A stretch of 64,000 nt of DNA from Endotrypanum monterogeii (taxonomy: Eukaryota; Euglenozoa; Kinetoplastea; Trypanosomatida; Trypanosomatidae), in NCBI GenBank assembly GCA_000333855.2, contig CM007316.1:1468115-1532114 (forward strand). Reading direction: 5' to 3'. Position 1 is the stretch's first letter. Each line of letters starts with the position of its first letter. Shown in pieces: positions 52,307 through 62,782 of the stretch. The notes under the pieces were generated by a model. It was not told the origin of the DNA, ran no database searches, and was given only the letters and a program-made list of their open reading frames with translations. A program made the position numbers and the translations under genes.

Positions 52307-55294
52307 ATGTCAGAAATTGACGATTTAGTGAGGCGCCTTCGCAGCCTCACAGGCTACGTCGTCGCTGCCCCCGTTTCAGCCCCGACTACAGTTACTGCTG
52401 CGCCAACAGAGCAGCGAGTCACTGAAGAGAACTTGCTCGTATTGCAGCAGTCGTTGCGACGCCACCCGTGCTTTAGTGTCTTTGGCCTTACTCGGCCAGA
52501 AATCGAATGCCGACTTCTCGAGCAACTCGAGGATGCAATAAAATCGCCCCTGGGCGACGAGGGGGAGGCCTCCGAGACGTCCATGTGGCAAATTTTCGTT
52601 AACGAGGTTGCCGCAAAACTAGAGATTGAGAGGCTCCGTGGTGTCTTCAAGAACGCCGAAGAGCGTATTGACGACGCAACAGGTGATCTTTTTCGAAGGC
52701 TCGGTGTCGACGAGGCTCCTTCTCTTTGCCAGGTGGGAAATGGGTACGCTTGCCCGTGGAACGTGCTGGCGACTCTGGAGAATGGAATTCTATTTGGAGA
52801 AGGTGCTATTGGCAACATGGAAAAGGCGCGGCTAGAGGTACCGAATGCGACCGCAACGATACTGCAAAACACCCAACGGGTGTATTCCAACACCTTCGAC
52901 ACAATGGCGTGGCTACATTTGCTACACCAGATCATGTCGTTTCCAGTATCCTCAGTGCGGGCAGTGTGGCAAGCGGCCCTGTTCTACTTCCCAACAGCAG
53001 CCCCGCTTGCGTGCACTTATGTTCGGCTAGAGCTGATCGCATTAGCGAAGAAGGCTCGGTTGGGAGCTTGTCGGAGTGAAACAGATGCCAAAGACGTCTA
53101 CGAAGGCTGTCTACGCGTGTTGAACACATTCTACCGCCATCTTCCCATCGCGTTTTCGTGCGAGCTTTACTCTCTCTTCTTCTCGTTTGTGACAGAGTAT
53201 GTGCGGCCAGACAATACGTCGCTGGATCATCTTTACCGCACCTGTTTGCGACGGGACGTTGGAATGCTACCGCAGAGCACATCGCTGTGGATGCAGTACA
53301 TGAACTGGCACTCTGCTTCCCTTCGGGATCACATGCGTCGGCGTGAGTGGTGCAAGCGACTGTATAATCGCATTCTCGCCATTCCTCTTGTCGGTCTCGA
53401 TGCCGTGAAGGAGGAGTACGATATGTTTCTGGCAACCGAATACCGCGGTCGCGTGGCACCGGACGAGAAAATCGAGCTTGAGAAGCGGCTAGTGCGTATC
53501 AAAACAGAGGCCAATGACTTGTCGCGACTCATGTACTTTTTCTATCCCACAGAGTGGGCACCTGCGTCTTCGACCCATGTGCAGTTTCCCCACACTCTGT
53601 ATCTTCCGCGTCCCCTCAGCGTGGAAGACAACCTCCAAACATCGCTCAACTTGAAAGAGTCGGTGCTCTCACGCATTGAGATGGACTTGTGGACTCTGTG
53701 GTACACCCTGCTGCAGCGTGTTAGCCGGCCGCTCTTCCCGGGGTTGGGCGGAGACGTTCTCCAGTATGGCCGCTGCAGAAGCTTCATGACCATGATGGCG
53801 TGCTTTTTCCCTCATCAAACGACACTGTGGATAGAGCTAGTGGACTTCTGCGTTCACCAGCAACCTCTTTTGTCTGATAAAGAGCGCTTCCACACCATCG
53901 AAGCGGCGATCCACTTGGCAGGATCTTTTTGCCAACGAGATGTTTTTGTGAGCCTCTTTGTGGCGCAGGTGTACCGTACCGATCTTGGCGCTACCGACAT
54001 GGCTTTCCGAGAAATCAAAGGGTCTCTTCTTCATTTGCGAGCGTGGTTGTTGCATTTCGTGCGGAGCGACACGGAAGAAATTCCAGCTGCGAAAGCGCTT
54101 GAGAAACTGCAGCACATAACTGTCCTTGCAGTGAACTACATGCGCATGGGCAATGCGCAGGGAGAGGTGGAGCATGTCCGACTGGTGGCACGTTTCGTGA
54201 TGCATCAAGTCGACTTCCTCTCCCTGACAATGGCGGCCTTGCGGAAACTCCTTAAATCGGCCGCCATCTCAACACCGGCAGCGTTTTTGCGTCCCTTTCA
54301 CCTGTTTTGCTCCAACTGGATTTTGCTGGAGCTTGTCCGTAATCGAGCCGCCAGCAGCGCCCTCGTTATTCTTCAGCAGTGGTGCGAGCACCTAAAGATG
54401 ATGTTGCACTCTGGCAAGAGCAAGGGGTGGAGCTGCGAGGACTGCGGTGTTGATGACCTTGTCCTCGACGCGTGTGCAAATCTCCTCACTGCAGATCCAT
54501 CGTATGCAATGGCCGTGGAGAAGATCATGAATGGTCTAGAAGATGCAGCGCGTGTTGAAGGCCTTCAGTCTCAGAACTTCCTCTACCTCTCGTGTCAGTT
54601 GCGCCACCGCTTTTTCCTCGCATACAAGGAAGTGTTCAAGGATTACACGAGCGACATCCTGCTAAACGCCAAACTTCTCCTTCCCCATTCTGCACCGCAC
54701 CGCTACGATACTGTCCAGTTCTGTTGCCCATTGCCTCGGCGACGACTTCCGCTGTCGTCTGCACAGGATGAGCATGTACAAGCAGTAGAGGGCACTGCCG
54801 CCTACGATGCTGAAAATCGAAACGAAGAGGAGGCTTCTTGGACAGCAACAGCTCCTCAGACATACACTTACCCCGAAGAAACACTCTGGTCATCTTCACC
54901 TGCGCTCCGTCACGCAGGAGTAGTGAGCCGGCCCAGGTTCGACAAGACCCGCCGTGGTCCATTCCCTACACGCGCCCAAGATACACCTGCTGAACCCGAT
55001 AGGGTACTCCCATCAGTCCCTACAGTTCCCCCGAGTCGACTGGCCATAGTATGTGAGAGTGTTCAGCTTCCGACGTTACTTGACTGTCTTGCTGCTACAC
55101 GACATACCATCGGAGAGGGAGCCACCAAGGAAGGGCTGGCAGCGACTAAGATGCCCCCGCTTGATCAGCTGGAAGATTTAATCAGGTTATTGCCGTCCCT
55201 GTATGAGTACTATCCTAGTATGGAAGAGGGCGGGCAGGAATCATCCACAGACTGGGTTCTCCGCACTTTGCTGAGCTCTGAGGCATTATTGTGA
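52307..55294 (+). CDS. HAT-repeat protein, probable CstF-77/Rna14-like cleavage-polyadenylation factor
   Basis: The 995-residue protein has helical repeats of the HAT type with regularly spaced Trp, Tyr and Pro. Examples are an Ala-Trp-Leu-x-Leu near residue 204, a Phe-Pro-Thr in the next repeat, and Trp-Met-Gln-Tyr-Met-Asn-Trp near 328 followed by Arg-Leu-Tyr-Asn-Arg-Ile-x-x-x-Pro-Leu, close to the CstF-77 pattern of Arg-x-x-Tyr-x-Arg and Pro before a helix. The order of repeats in the first 450 residues agrees with CstF-77; the C-terminal 200 residues are acidic and Pro/Ser/Thr-rich and look disordered. CstF-77 scaffolds the CstF complex that recognises the GU-rich element in 3'-end formation, which in trypanosomatids is coupled to trans-splicing of the next gene. 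Other HAT proteins are possible, so the name is tentative. The start is the first in-frame ATG, 14 bases after AG at 52292-52293. Confidence 0.72.
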   Translation: MSEIDDLVRRLRSLTGYVVAAPVSAPTTVTAAPTEQRVTEENLLVLQQSLRRHPCFSVFGLTRPEIECRLLEQLEDAIKSPLGDEGEASETSMWQIFVNEVAAKLEIERLRGVFKNAEERIDDATGDLFRRLGVDEAPSLCQVGNGYACPWNVLATLENGILFGEGAIGNMEKARLEVPNATATILQNTQRVYSNTFDTMAWLHLLHQIMSFPVSSVRAVWQAALFYFPTAAPLACTYVRLELIALAKKARLGACRSETDAKDVYEGCLRVLNTFYRHLPIAFSCELYSLFFSFVTEYVRPDNTSLDHLYRTCLRRDVGMLPQSTSLWMQYMNWHSASLRDHMRRREWCKRLYNRILAIPLVGLDAVKEEYDMFLATEYRGRVAPDEKIELEKRLVRIKTEANDLSRLMYFFYPTEWAPASSTHVQFPHTLYLPRPLSVEDNLQTSLNLKESVLSRIEMDLWTLWYTLLQRVSRPLFPGLGGDVLQYGRCRSFMTMMACFFPHQTTLWIELVDFCVHQQPLLSDKERFHTIEAAIHLAGSFCQRDVFVSLFVAQVYRTDLGATDMAFREIKGSLLHLRAWLLHFVRSDTEEIPAAKALEKLQHITVLAVNYMRMGNAQGEVEHVRLVARFVMHQVDFLSLTMAALRKLLKSAAISTPAAFLRPFHLFCSNWILLELVRNRAASSALVILQQWCEHLKMMLHSGKSKGWSCEDCGVDDLVLDACANLLTADPSYAMAVEKIMNGLEDAARVEGLQSQNFLYLSCQLRHRFFLAYKEVFKDYTSDILLNAKLLLPHSAPHRYDTVQFCCPLPRRRLPLSSAQDEHVQAVEGTAAYDAENRNEEEASWTATAPQTYTYPEETLWSSSPALRHAGVVSRPRFDKTRRGPFPTRAQDTPAEPDRVLPSVPTVPPSRLAIVCESVQLPTLLDCLAATRHTIGEGATKEGLAATKMPPLDQLEDLIRLLPSLYEYYPSMEEGGQESSTDWVLRTLLSSEALL

Positions 55295-56227
55295 AACGGT
55301 TGCTTGCATGTCGTGAACGCGTCGCAGTGGCGCATGGCAGCAACTTATCGACCGAAAAAGCTGGAAACAAGCTGAATATGTGGGAAAAGTGTAGGGCGAA
55401 TATCCCAAGGTAGTGATAGTCTACTCTTTTCTGTGACATTTTTTTTTTTTGATCTTAAAAGCGAGAAGGGCGGCTGGTGGTGGTGGGGCTAAAGTGCTCG
55501 CATTCGTTGACTCAGAAAAGAAAAAAGGAAACACTGCTGGTGCATTGCGATGGAGGAGAAGAGAGTCGTCTCAAATGTTAATCACATTCGTTCAATGAAA
55601 CAGATACGAATTGCCTATGGGCCTCGCTGACTCGATTTCACCACTGCGATTGCCCCCACCCCTTCCCTCTCCCCATGCACACAAACATATTTATGGAGGG
55701 AAAAGGATGGTTGACCGAGCTTTACCACGGCCAAAGTCCTACCATATCTTGTAAAATCTTTTTACAAAAGACAGAAGTTCAGGTGGGCGTGATGAATTAC
55801 CACACATCAATTTGCATGTCCGCTGGACGAGGAAAAAAAAAAACTATTGACGTGTAAGGGTGTGTTTTCTTCCTCTTTAATGTCACCATTTCTCCCGAAA
55901 AGACAGGAGATGCTTCTCGAGCGATGGATAGTGGTTAGAGTCCTCTGCTCTCCTACCTTCATATGTAGCTACTAGAGGGCTCCAGTTTTCTTAGATGCTT
56001 TTATCTTCTGTATAACCACCTCTTCCTTTCGGTTTTCATTTCCTTGCACCTAATATATATATATATATATATATTTCACAGCTTCTGCACTACAGGAGAC
56101 AACTTGTTCCAGGAAGACAACTTGTTTTGCCCATTTTCTTCGCCGAGCACGTCCTGCAGCATTTTTTTTTTTTACATCCGTAGCCGTCCCACTGGCGCTG
56201 CCATTTGGCTCGTGAAAGCATTCCAGA
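55295..56227. other. Intergenic region, about 0.9 kb
   Basis: Contains poly-T at 55440-55450, a (TA)n run at about 56053-56074 and a T-tract at 56162-56173 followed by AG at 56182-56183, the likely acceptor of the next gene. No gene is supported. Confidence 0.6.
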
Positions 56228-56785
56228 ATGCTTCGTCAGTTACGTCTCCGCCAAGCGCCAAAGGTGGAGTTTGTCTCCCCCACACCCAGTGCCCCGATTG
56301 AGAGCTTTGATTTACGACCGATTGCGGCGTCTCTTTTATACCGAAAGCTACTTAAGCTGTACATTCGAAAGTTTGACACCGACACAAACACGATAATTCG
56401 TGCATGGAAGCAGACGAAATACGAGTTTTGGGTAAACCGGAATGCTTCCAAAGAAGAAGCGGAGCTTCTCAATATCAAAGGTCAACAGATCTTAGAGGCG
56501 ATTCGCGCGGGTCTGGTGCCTGTGTATCACAATTCACAGACGAATCAGACTTACTACAAGTACGACGCCGATACACTAAAGGCAGTTCACCATCATTTAG
56601 ATCCTGTCAGTCCCGAGGAATTTATTCGGCGATTTCATGACCGAATGGATCCTGGAGATGTTGAGGAGATCAAAGGCACACTGAAAAAACTTGGGCGATG
56701 GACAGGTCCAGAGGAGCTGCGCAAAGAGGATCTTTTCCGTGTTAAAACCAAGCGCAAAGTTAAATGTACTGATCCTGACGAGTAA
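56228..56785 (+). CDS. LYR-motif (Complex1_LYR) family protein
   Basis: The 185-residue protein has Leu-Tyr-Arg at residues 37-39 followed by Lys-Leu-Leu-Lys, then a helix and an Arg/Lys-rich region with a Phe-Trp about 30 residues later, the pattern of LYR-motif proteins. These small mitochondrial matrix proteins bind acyl carrier protein and take part in Fe-S cluster delivery, respiratory complex or mitoribosome assembly. The first 20 residues are basic with no acidic residue until Glu14 and could act as a mitochondrial targeting signal. The C-terminal 90 residues extend beyond the normal domain and end in a very basic stretch (Lys-Thr-Lys-Arg-Lys-Val-Lys). The start is the first ATG after AG at 56182-56183. 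The particular LYR protein is not identified. The downstream region holds a SIDER-like repeat. Confidence 0.8.
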   Translation: MLRQLRLRQAPKVEFVSPTPSAPIESFDLRPIAASLLYRKLLKLYIRKFDTDTNTIIRAWKQTKYEFWVNRNASKEEAELLNIKGQQILEAIRAGLVPVYHNSQTNQTYYKYDADTLKAVHHHLDPVSPEEFIRRFHDRMDPGDVEEIKGTLKKLGRWTGPEELRKEDLFRVKTKRKVKCTDPDE

Positions 56786-57445
56786 GGGGCGACTGCTGCT
56801 ACCTTGCAAAAGGAAATGATAAAAAGAAGTTCTGTCCACGAGAAGGCGAACATTCCCAGCCCAGCGTTGTGCTCTTAACGTAAAAGCCACACCGTGAAAC
56901 ATCCTCCATTTCAAAAGCTGTTTTACAGAAGAAGTTCAATAGTACCACCTCATACCCCTCCCTCCAGCTTCCCCCTTTTTTTTTTCTCCCAAAAGAAGGC
57001 AGCGCCGTTAGAAATCAACTCATTTGCTCCATAAGAAAAGCGCTTGAGTGTTACCATCTATTTGTAATCCGAAACAGTCGACCTCTACTCAGGTTGCATG
57101 GCGGCGATTCGGTGCAACGAGCATGTTTGTGTCACTCGAAGCCATCACCCATGGTAATGGCCACGTGCGTCCGTCAGGGCTTTGCCCCTGTCGTTGGTGT
57201 GTGGCCGATGAGGTGTGTGGACGAGTCGGTGAGGAGCACGACGCACTATGAGTCGTAACGTAACCGGTCGAGAGAAGTCCACAGCTACGCGAACACCACG
57301 CCGTGAGAACAAGAGCCCTTCTTGGGGCTCAGCATGGGGTCAGAGGAGCGAGGTGAGGAGGAGGTCTTCCATGTAAACGCTTTCTTACAGTTGTTCTACA
57401 CACCAGCCGATGAGAGTGTGACCTGTGACGGGGCTCGAGCGCAGT

Positions 57446-57484
<39 letters not shown>

Positions 57485-58244
57485 ACACCTACGCATTAAT
57501 TGGGGTGACGTTTAAAAAAAAAAATGATACAAAATGAATTTTGAGGCTTTATTTGCGAAGTGGGGTGATCTCGTTGCTTTTCATTACCGTTCTCCTCTGC
57601 ATCCTCATCGATTGAAAATGACTCTGCAAAGACTTTTCCAAGCATTGGAGTACGCCTGCGTAGTTGCGATGAGTGAAAAAAAACACAAAGACCATAAGGA
57701 AGGAGGCGATAATGGCATTTATTCGTGTCATAATTGTTTATTTGTTGGAGAGGAGTAATATCTTTCATTCTGTGTGCCATCTACGTAACCGCGTTCGCTG
57801 CCGTCGGTCTTTCTGCTGCGAGAGTGTCGATAGTCCGGCTGCAGCTCTCCTGTGCAGTGAGTGTCTCAGCGTAGATACAAGTGCATCCTCTGGTCTTGGG
57901 AAGGGGCGGTATGTTATCATCACAGTAAAATATATATTTTTGAACTAATTTTTATCCCCTCATTCTCAAACATCACTTCTTTGTTTCTTACAAATACACA
58001 CACACACACACTCTATATACATATATATATATATGCAATATGCATCTGTCTGCCGGGCACAATTTTCCAGCGTATTTGGATTTTTTTTTTTGCCTTGCCC
58101 ATCAAAATTTCTGGGGTTCCAAAGCGCGCCACAAGGGCACACCTCGACGAACGTGTGCTCAGGGAACCACCTTCTCTTAGTTTGTTTTCACCTCTTTTGA
58201 AATCGGTACCCGAATTTCCAGGTGGGTTTCACGGTAGTTCGATA
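56786..58244. other. Intergenic region carrying the second SIDER-like repeat
   Basis: About 1.45 kb. The A-tailed repeat occupies 57079-57524. Between it and the next gene are (CA)n at about 57995-58010, (TA)n from about 58013, a T-run at 58081-58091 and an AG at 58123-58124 that could be the acceptor. No other gene is supported. Confidence 0.6.
57079..57524 (+). mobile_element. SIDER-like non-autonomous retroposon, copy 2
   Basis: It is nearly identical to 18191-18641 and in the same orientation. It begins with the same CGACCTCTAC, shares the internal (CA)n run (longer here), and ends with GGGTGACGTTTAAAAAAAAAAA, a pure A tail of 11-12 bases. The two substitutions noted are near 57158 and 57407. 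The purer tail suggests it is the younger copy, or that the tail of the other has decayed. No clear target-site duplication was found by eye. Confidence 0.75.
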
Positions 58245-60344
58245 ATGCAGCAAAATATCAGTACCAATGCATTCTTGACAGATGTGCACTTGGGTGAACC
58301 TTTGCACGAGGATGCGGAGGTTGAGGAAGATGAGATTCTTTCACCACTTCTCCCGTTCCAGGTTCCTCCTATGCCACGGGCAGCGGTTTCAAAGCATTAC
58401 GTGCCTGCAAATCCGCTTCCCTATAATAATAGTAGAATGCAGCACGCACTTCCGGAGTGGGAAAGGAAGCTGATACTCGCACGACTGCAAAGAACCGCAC
58501 CACCTGATATAGAAAAGTTCCAGCAACGTCTTTCCCGTATGAGTCACCGAAACGAACGCAAATATATTCGCCAACTCTGCGATAGAGTGGAGGATGCTAG
58601 ACGCATGGATATGAAGGCTACACGGGAGGCCTACGACCGAGCAGAGGGGCGGCGCGGAATTATTTTTTATAAGCATCAACACCTGCTAGAAATCCGGCGG
58701 CGAGAGCAGACGCTTCGCCGAGCAAGAAAGTGGTGTACAATAGTCGTATGTCATGTGTTTCTTGCTGCACTTATTCAAGAGCGTCAAGTGCAAGAGGCAT
58801 TGAACACATTTCGTTTTTTGCTGGCGCCGATGGTGCGTCGATTTCTTTCCTTGCGTGAGAGGCGGAAAAAAGCGGCGCAGCAGACTCACGAACACCTAGC
58901 AGAGATTCCTTTTCCCCATCCCCATGTTATTCAGAGTATGCGTGGTACCTTTTTCGAGGGGTGGCCGTCTAGTCTGCTGGAAAAGCTGGTTGCAAAAGCA
59001 AAGCCTGCCTACCTTCCGAAAGGAAGTTACTTGATGCATGAGGGGGATCTTGGACGTGTTATGTTCATGATCACTTTGGGTACTGTGTCCATTGTGCTCA
59101 GAAAAAAGAGCCGGGACAAGCGCCGTACAAAGGAAAACTCCAACGGTGTCTTCGAGCTGAAGGCACCTTGCTATGCAGGTGAGTTTGCGCTTGTGTGCAA
59201 GGAGCCTCGATCCGCGTCCATTGTATGTGAAACAGGCACTGGCTACTGGGCAATCTCACCGGAAGACTATGAAGAGGTGGCGAAGTTTCTGAGCCCCGAG
59301 GTGGCAAGCAAGCAACGAGAGGCCACAGACGTCCGCCGTCGTGAAAATCTGAAACGGTTCTTCCCACTGAGCTTACCTTTTTTACGGAAATTTCCCTACT
59401 TTGTGAAATTTACTGACGCCAGTCTCCTAAAGCTGATCGACAGTGTGGAGCCGATTGTTCTGCACAATGGTGACTTCCTGTTTCGCAAAGGCGAGATAGA
59501 TTCTTCCACTTATTTTGTCCAGGACGGTGAGGCTGTCATGCGCGATGGTGGGTACGCTGATAAAAAGGTTTTGAAGGGAACCTGCGTTGGCATATTCGAG
59601 TGTTCCTGCGGCGTCAATGAACCAAAGCGGACATCGATTGTGAGCATCAACTATTGCGACATATGGCGTTTGAGAAGGGAAGTTTTGATTGATATCGGAA
59701 TGACGGAGCCCTGTGCACTTTTACACTGCCGCAGTGCGGCTAAAAAAGATAGGGGGTTGGAAATGGAGAAAACAAAGGAAGCCTTGCGCTGCTTTCGGAA
59801 GGACCCCTTCATGTCTTTTTGTTGCCCCGTTTCTATTTCGACCCGTCTATTCGAGATCAGCACCCCGACTGTGTTTCTTAACGGTGAGCGCCTGGCGGTC
59901 ATGGGCCAGACATTGAACTCTCTCGTATTTGTCATGTCCGGTGTTATTGATATCACCAGAACGCGAAACGAGTCTCAGATCTCTTCAAGAGTTCATCTTT
60001 CGACTCTCAGTGATAGCGACTCTTCTACACGCACCGCCAACGCACCACTTATCGGTCTAAGTCGTGTTATTGGGGCTTATGAGTTTGCTTTATCGCTCAC
60101 GAAATACGCATGCAGCGTTACTAGCGTTGGCCTCACCGAAGCCTTCGTGGTAAAGAGATCTCAGTTGGAGATGTGTGTGCCGGAGGCTCTCAGTGACGTT
60201 ATGCAGGGGAATATGCGTAGCAGAGATTGCGTTACACGGGCATTCAAACAGGAAAATGCCGCTCTACTGTACAACGAAGCAGTTTTGAGCTTCGCTCGCA
60301 TTTACCGGGAGATGCGAGTACACCATCGCGAAGAACCACAGTAA
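58245..60344 (+). CDS. Protein with three cyclic-nucleotide-binding-like domains
   Basis: The 699-residue protein begins with an acidic/Pro-rich N-terminus, then a basic helical stretch (about 90-220), then three cNMP-binding-type beta-barrel domains: about 246-370, about 380-500 and about 520-660. The first has a well-kept phosphate-binding cassette (Gly-Glu-Phe-Ala-Leu, then Pro-Arg-Ser-Ala-Ser), so it could still bind a nucleotide. The second (Gly-Ile-Phe-Glu, Lys-Arg-Thr-Ser) and the third (Gly-Ala-Tyr-Glu-Phe-Ala-Leu) are less canonical. There is no kinase, channel or exchange-factor domain, so this is not a PKA regulatory subunit in the usual sense. The start is the first in-frame ATG; the upstream frame is open but has no ATG. 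Its ligand is unknown; some trypanosomatid CNB domains bind purine nucleosides rather than cAMP. Confidence 0.85.
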   Translation: MQQNISTNAFLTDVHLGEPLHEDAEVEEDEILSPLLPFQVPPMPRAAVSKHYVPANPLPYNNSRMQHALPEWERKLILARLQRTAPPDIEKFQQRLSRMSHRNERKYIRQLCDRVEDARRMDMKATREAYDRAEGRRGIIFYKHQHLLEIRRREQTLRRARKWCTIVVCHVFLAALIQERQVQEALNTFRFLLAPMVRRFLSLRERRKKAAQQTHEHLAEIPFPHPHVIQSMRGTFFEGWPSSLLEKLVAKAKPAYLPKGSYLMHEGDLGRVMFMITLGTVSIVLRKKSRDKRRTKENSNGVFELKAPCYAGEFALVCKEPRSASIVCETGTGYWAISPEDYEEVAKFLSPEVASKQREATDVRRRENLKRFFPLSLPFLRKFPYFVKFTDASLLKLIDSVEPIVLHNGDFLFRKGEIDSSTYFVQDGEAVMRDGGYADKKVLKGTCVGIFECSCGVNEPKRTSIVSINYCDIWRLRREVLIDIGMTEPCALLHCRSAAKKDRGLEMEKTKEALRCFRKDPFMSFCCPVSISTRLFEISTPTVFLNGERLAVMGQTLNSLVFVMSGVIDITRTRNESQISSRVHLSTLSDSDSSTRTANAPLIGLSRVIGAYEFALSLTKYACSVTSVGLTEAFVVKRSQLEMCVPEALSDVMQGNMRSRDCVTRAFKQENAALLYNEAVLSFARIYREMRVHHREEPQ

Positions 60345-61279
60345 CGGCATCGATAATTTTCCCTTTGGTCCTCGCTAGACGTTTTACCTCTGTTGAGTGA
60401 GTGTTGGGTTTCTGGTGGGCTGCGTCATGGGTGGGGCCACCTGCTTTCTTGTATCACCAGTTTGTTTTTCGGCTGCTTGCTCGTCGTACTTTCATTTCAT
60501 CTGTTCACCTACGGTACATTTTCGCCTCAATACTGCAGATATCCCCTATCCCACCGACAGTTCCAGATAACATCTACAGGGGTTCAACAGATTGAAATTG
60601 CACATCGTCTTATCTCAATTATGCTAATTTTTTCTGGTTTCTGGAATCTGTCTTTGTAGCGGTGCAGCTTGTTACCACCCCCCTGGCAGCGGTGGGTGCG
60701 TTGCGTGCTGAGCGCCTTCGTCAAAGAGCGTGCTGAGCTGATGATCTAGCTCACTCTGATGTTAAGTAGAACCCGTTTTTTTCTTGTCGAAAAACTGCGT
60801 TGAACCTCTCCCTATGTGAAGTAGAGGAAACGTCTCTTTCTCTCAAAAAAAGAAGAGCTGCTCGATGGAATATTTGGACAAGTGAGTCACGAATATAATA
60901 ATAAAAGAGTTCTGAGCCCGGCGGCACGACTACGTGCTAGACGGGCCATCCCTCTGCTTATTCATTCCTCATTGGAGTGAGTCCTTAGTGGAGACTCGTG
61001 GACGCACTCTAGTAGGGGTGACCCGTGCTCTGAGGGTTTTCTGACTTTTTAAATCGAATATGGCTATCGCGTTCACTTGTTTGCTAGAAATTATTACATA
61101 TTACCCTCTTTTTTTTTAAAAAAATAAATTCCTCGACATCGTTTACCCTGCATTACCTGAAAGTTTGGGTCTAATAAATCACACAAAGAACAAGGATTCT
61201 TTCCTACATACCGTGAGAGTGGTGAGCGAACTAACTTTCCAGCAACATATTCGTAATCCTCCCGTATCCGTGTAAACGC
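60345..61279. other. Intergenic region, about 0.9 kb
   Basis: No gene is supported. A moderately GC-rich stretch at about 60660-61040 without coding potential, including GTAGGGGTGACCC, is a candidate degenerate retroposon. A nine-T/seven-A junction lies at 61110-61125. An AG at 61162-61163 is a weak acceptor candidate for the next gene. Confidence 0.5.
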
Positions 61280-62095
61280 ATGGACGAGGTCCTTCCAAAC
61301 TCTGGTGTTGGAGCGATCTTTGCCGACGAAAAACCGTCCCGTCGGGCTGTTTCCATCAGCTCTGTAGACACAGAACCGATATTGCGGGCTGCCTCTGCAC
61401 AGTCTGCTACCTCTTCTCTCTCCAACAGTGGTGAGGTTAGACCACCGCGTGCTTGGTTTGTCCATGAAGGCGATAATGCCCCAATCGACGATGAGGCGAT
61501 CGCTGACGTAGCTCTTGAACTCCCTATTGAGCAAATTTCGGAAGCTCCAGTCGCCGTGGTCAGCGCCACCTCAACGGCCAGCGGCTCATGCATAGCTGAG
61601 TCTCTTCCCGAGACGCTGGCAATGGATGTGGGAACAAGACTGTGCTTGAGCGACGGGACATGCATAGGTGTTATATCCTCCGTACTGGGACCTGTGAAAC
61701 AAGCCTTCTACCTAGTCAAAGTAACCCGTAAGGACTTTGGTGAGCTATTGGCTACTAAGCGCCTCGTGGAGGGTGTTGCGTTGCACTATGATCTTCTTCA
61801 CCAAGAAATCATGTATGACCCGTTCGAGCAGTGTGATGCCGCCAAAGGAACAGACGCCAGCTACATCAACGACGAGGAGCTTCCTGGTCACGTACGTCCC
61901 GATTTCTCAGACGACGACAAAGAGACAGAGTGGAAACGGCAAAAGCGGCGTCGTGGTGATGATGGTGGAAGCGTTAGTTCTGACGAGCCGCATGAGGAAA
62001 TTGAGTGGTCCAAGCTGCAGTTGGATGACGAGTCGATGACATCTACAGCTGCAGATATTGTGATTCCACAATGGGTTCGGGGTGCGCAACACTGA
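61280..62095 (+). CDS. NAF1: H/ACA snoRNP assembly factor NAF1
   Basis: The 271-residue protein has the Gar1/Naf1-type beta-barrel core at about residues 115-190: Gly-Thr-Arg-Leu-Cys-Leu, then Ile-Gly-Val-Ile-Ser-Ser-Val-Leu-Gly-Pro-Val and Phe-Tyr-Leu-Val-Lys-Val. It is followed by the Naf1-typical Gly-Thr-Asp-Ala-Ser-x-x-Asn-Asp-Glu-Glu segment (about 190-200) and an acidic Asp-Phe-Ser-Asp-Asp-Asp stretch, then Lys/Arg-rich Gln-Lys-Arg-Arg-Arg. NAF1 brings the pseudouridine synthase dyskerin (Cbf5) together with Nop10 and Nhp2 and is later replaced by Gar1. The N-terminal 110 residues are Ser/Ala-rich and probably disordered. The ATG at 61280 is the first in frame. Confidence 0.9.
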   Translation: MDEVLPNSGVGAIFADEKPSRRAVSISSVDTEPILRAASAQSATSSLSNSGEVRPPRAWFVHEGDNAPIDDEAIADVALELPIEQISEAPVAVVSATSTASGSCIAESLPETLAMDVGTRLCLSDGTCIGVISSVLGPVKQAFYLVKVTRKDFGELLATKRLVEGVALHYDLLHQEIMYDPFEQCDAAKGTDASYINDEELPGHVRPDFSDDDKETEWKRQKRRRGDDGGSVSSDEPHEEIEWSKLQLDDESMTSTAADIVIPQWVRGAQH

Positions 62096-62752
62096 TTTTT
62101 CTGCACAAAAAAAAAAAACAGGGATGAGAAGGGAACTTAAGATCGCTTAATTACACAATCAAATCTCATAAGTGAGATTCATTGTGCTCTAGAAACGAAA
62201 AAAAAAATATTAAAAAAGAAAAGACCTTCACATCAATTTTGAAGTGCAACCGCATTAGAGAGCCTAGGCCGCCATGTCGCTCCAAGTTTGTAAGGGACTT
62301 CCTCTTGACATCAGTAAGTACACTACAGCTGTAATCGTTCAAGTGACGTAATATTGATGTCAGACAACAGAGTGTTTTTCAGGCGCATGGTCTTGGAATC
62401 CTAGATACAACTATTCACCTTCTCCACGCATTCCTCCTCCTTATATTGTTGTTGTTCTCCTCTATCAGCCGTCTATCGTATCTGTTATGCGGTCACTTGA
62501 ATCAACAGGATGAGCAAAGTTGTGCTTCCCTGAAAGCACGTGCATCCTGTTCAGCAACCCTTTTTCTTTTGTAAGAATCTGCTCAGTTTACATCTATTTG
62601 AGAAAACCTTGAGTCCACGCTGTCACCGAAAACTTAGCTTACAATTTCTCTCAGTGGCGTAGGGCACAGCTGAACAAGCGATGGTGAACCAACAACACAA
62701 ACATGAAGTATTATCATCTTGGGCTTCAATGAAGGCTGGCTCTTGTATCCCT

Positions 62753-62782
62753 GGGTCAGGGTCAGGGTTATGGATAGGGTTC
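62753..62782 (+). repeat. Five degenerate telomere-like hexamers
   Basis: The sequence reads in strict six-base register as GGGTCA, GGGTCA, GGGTTA, TGGATA, GGGTTC. One unit is an exact copy of the TTAGGG telomere repeat in another phase and the others differ by one or two bases. It is too short to be a working telomere but may be a relic. Confidence 0.5.
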
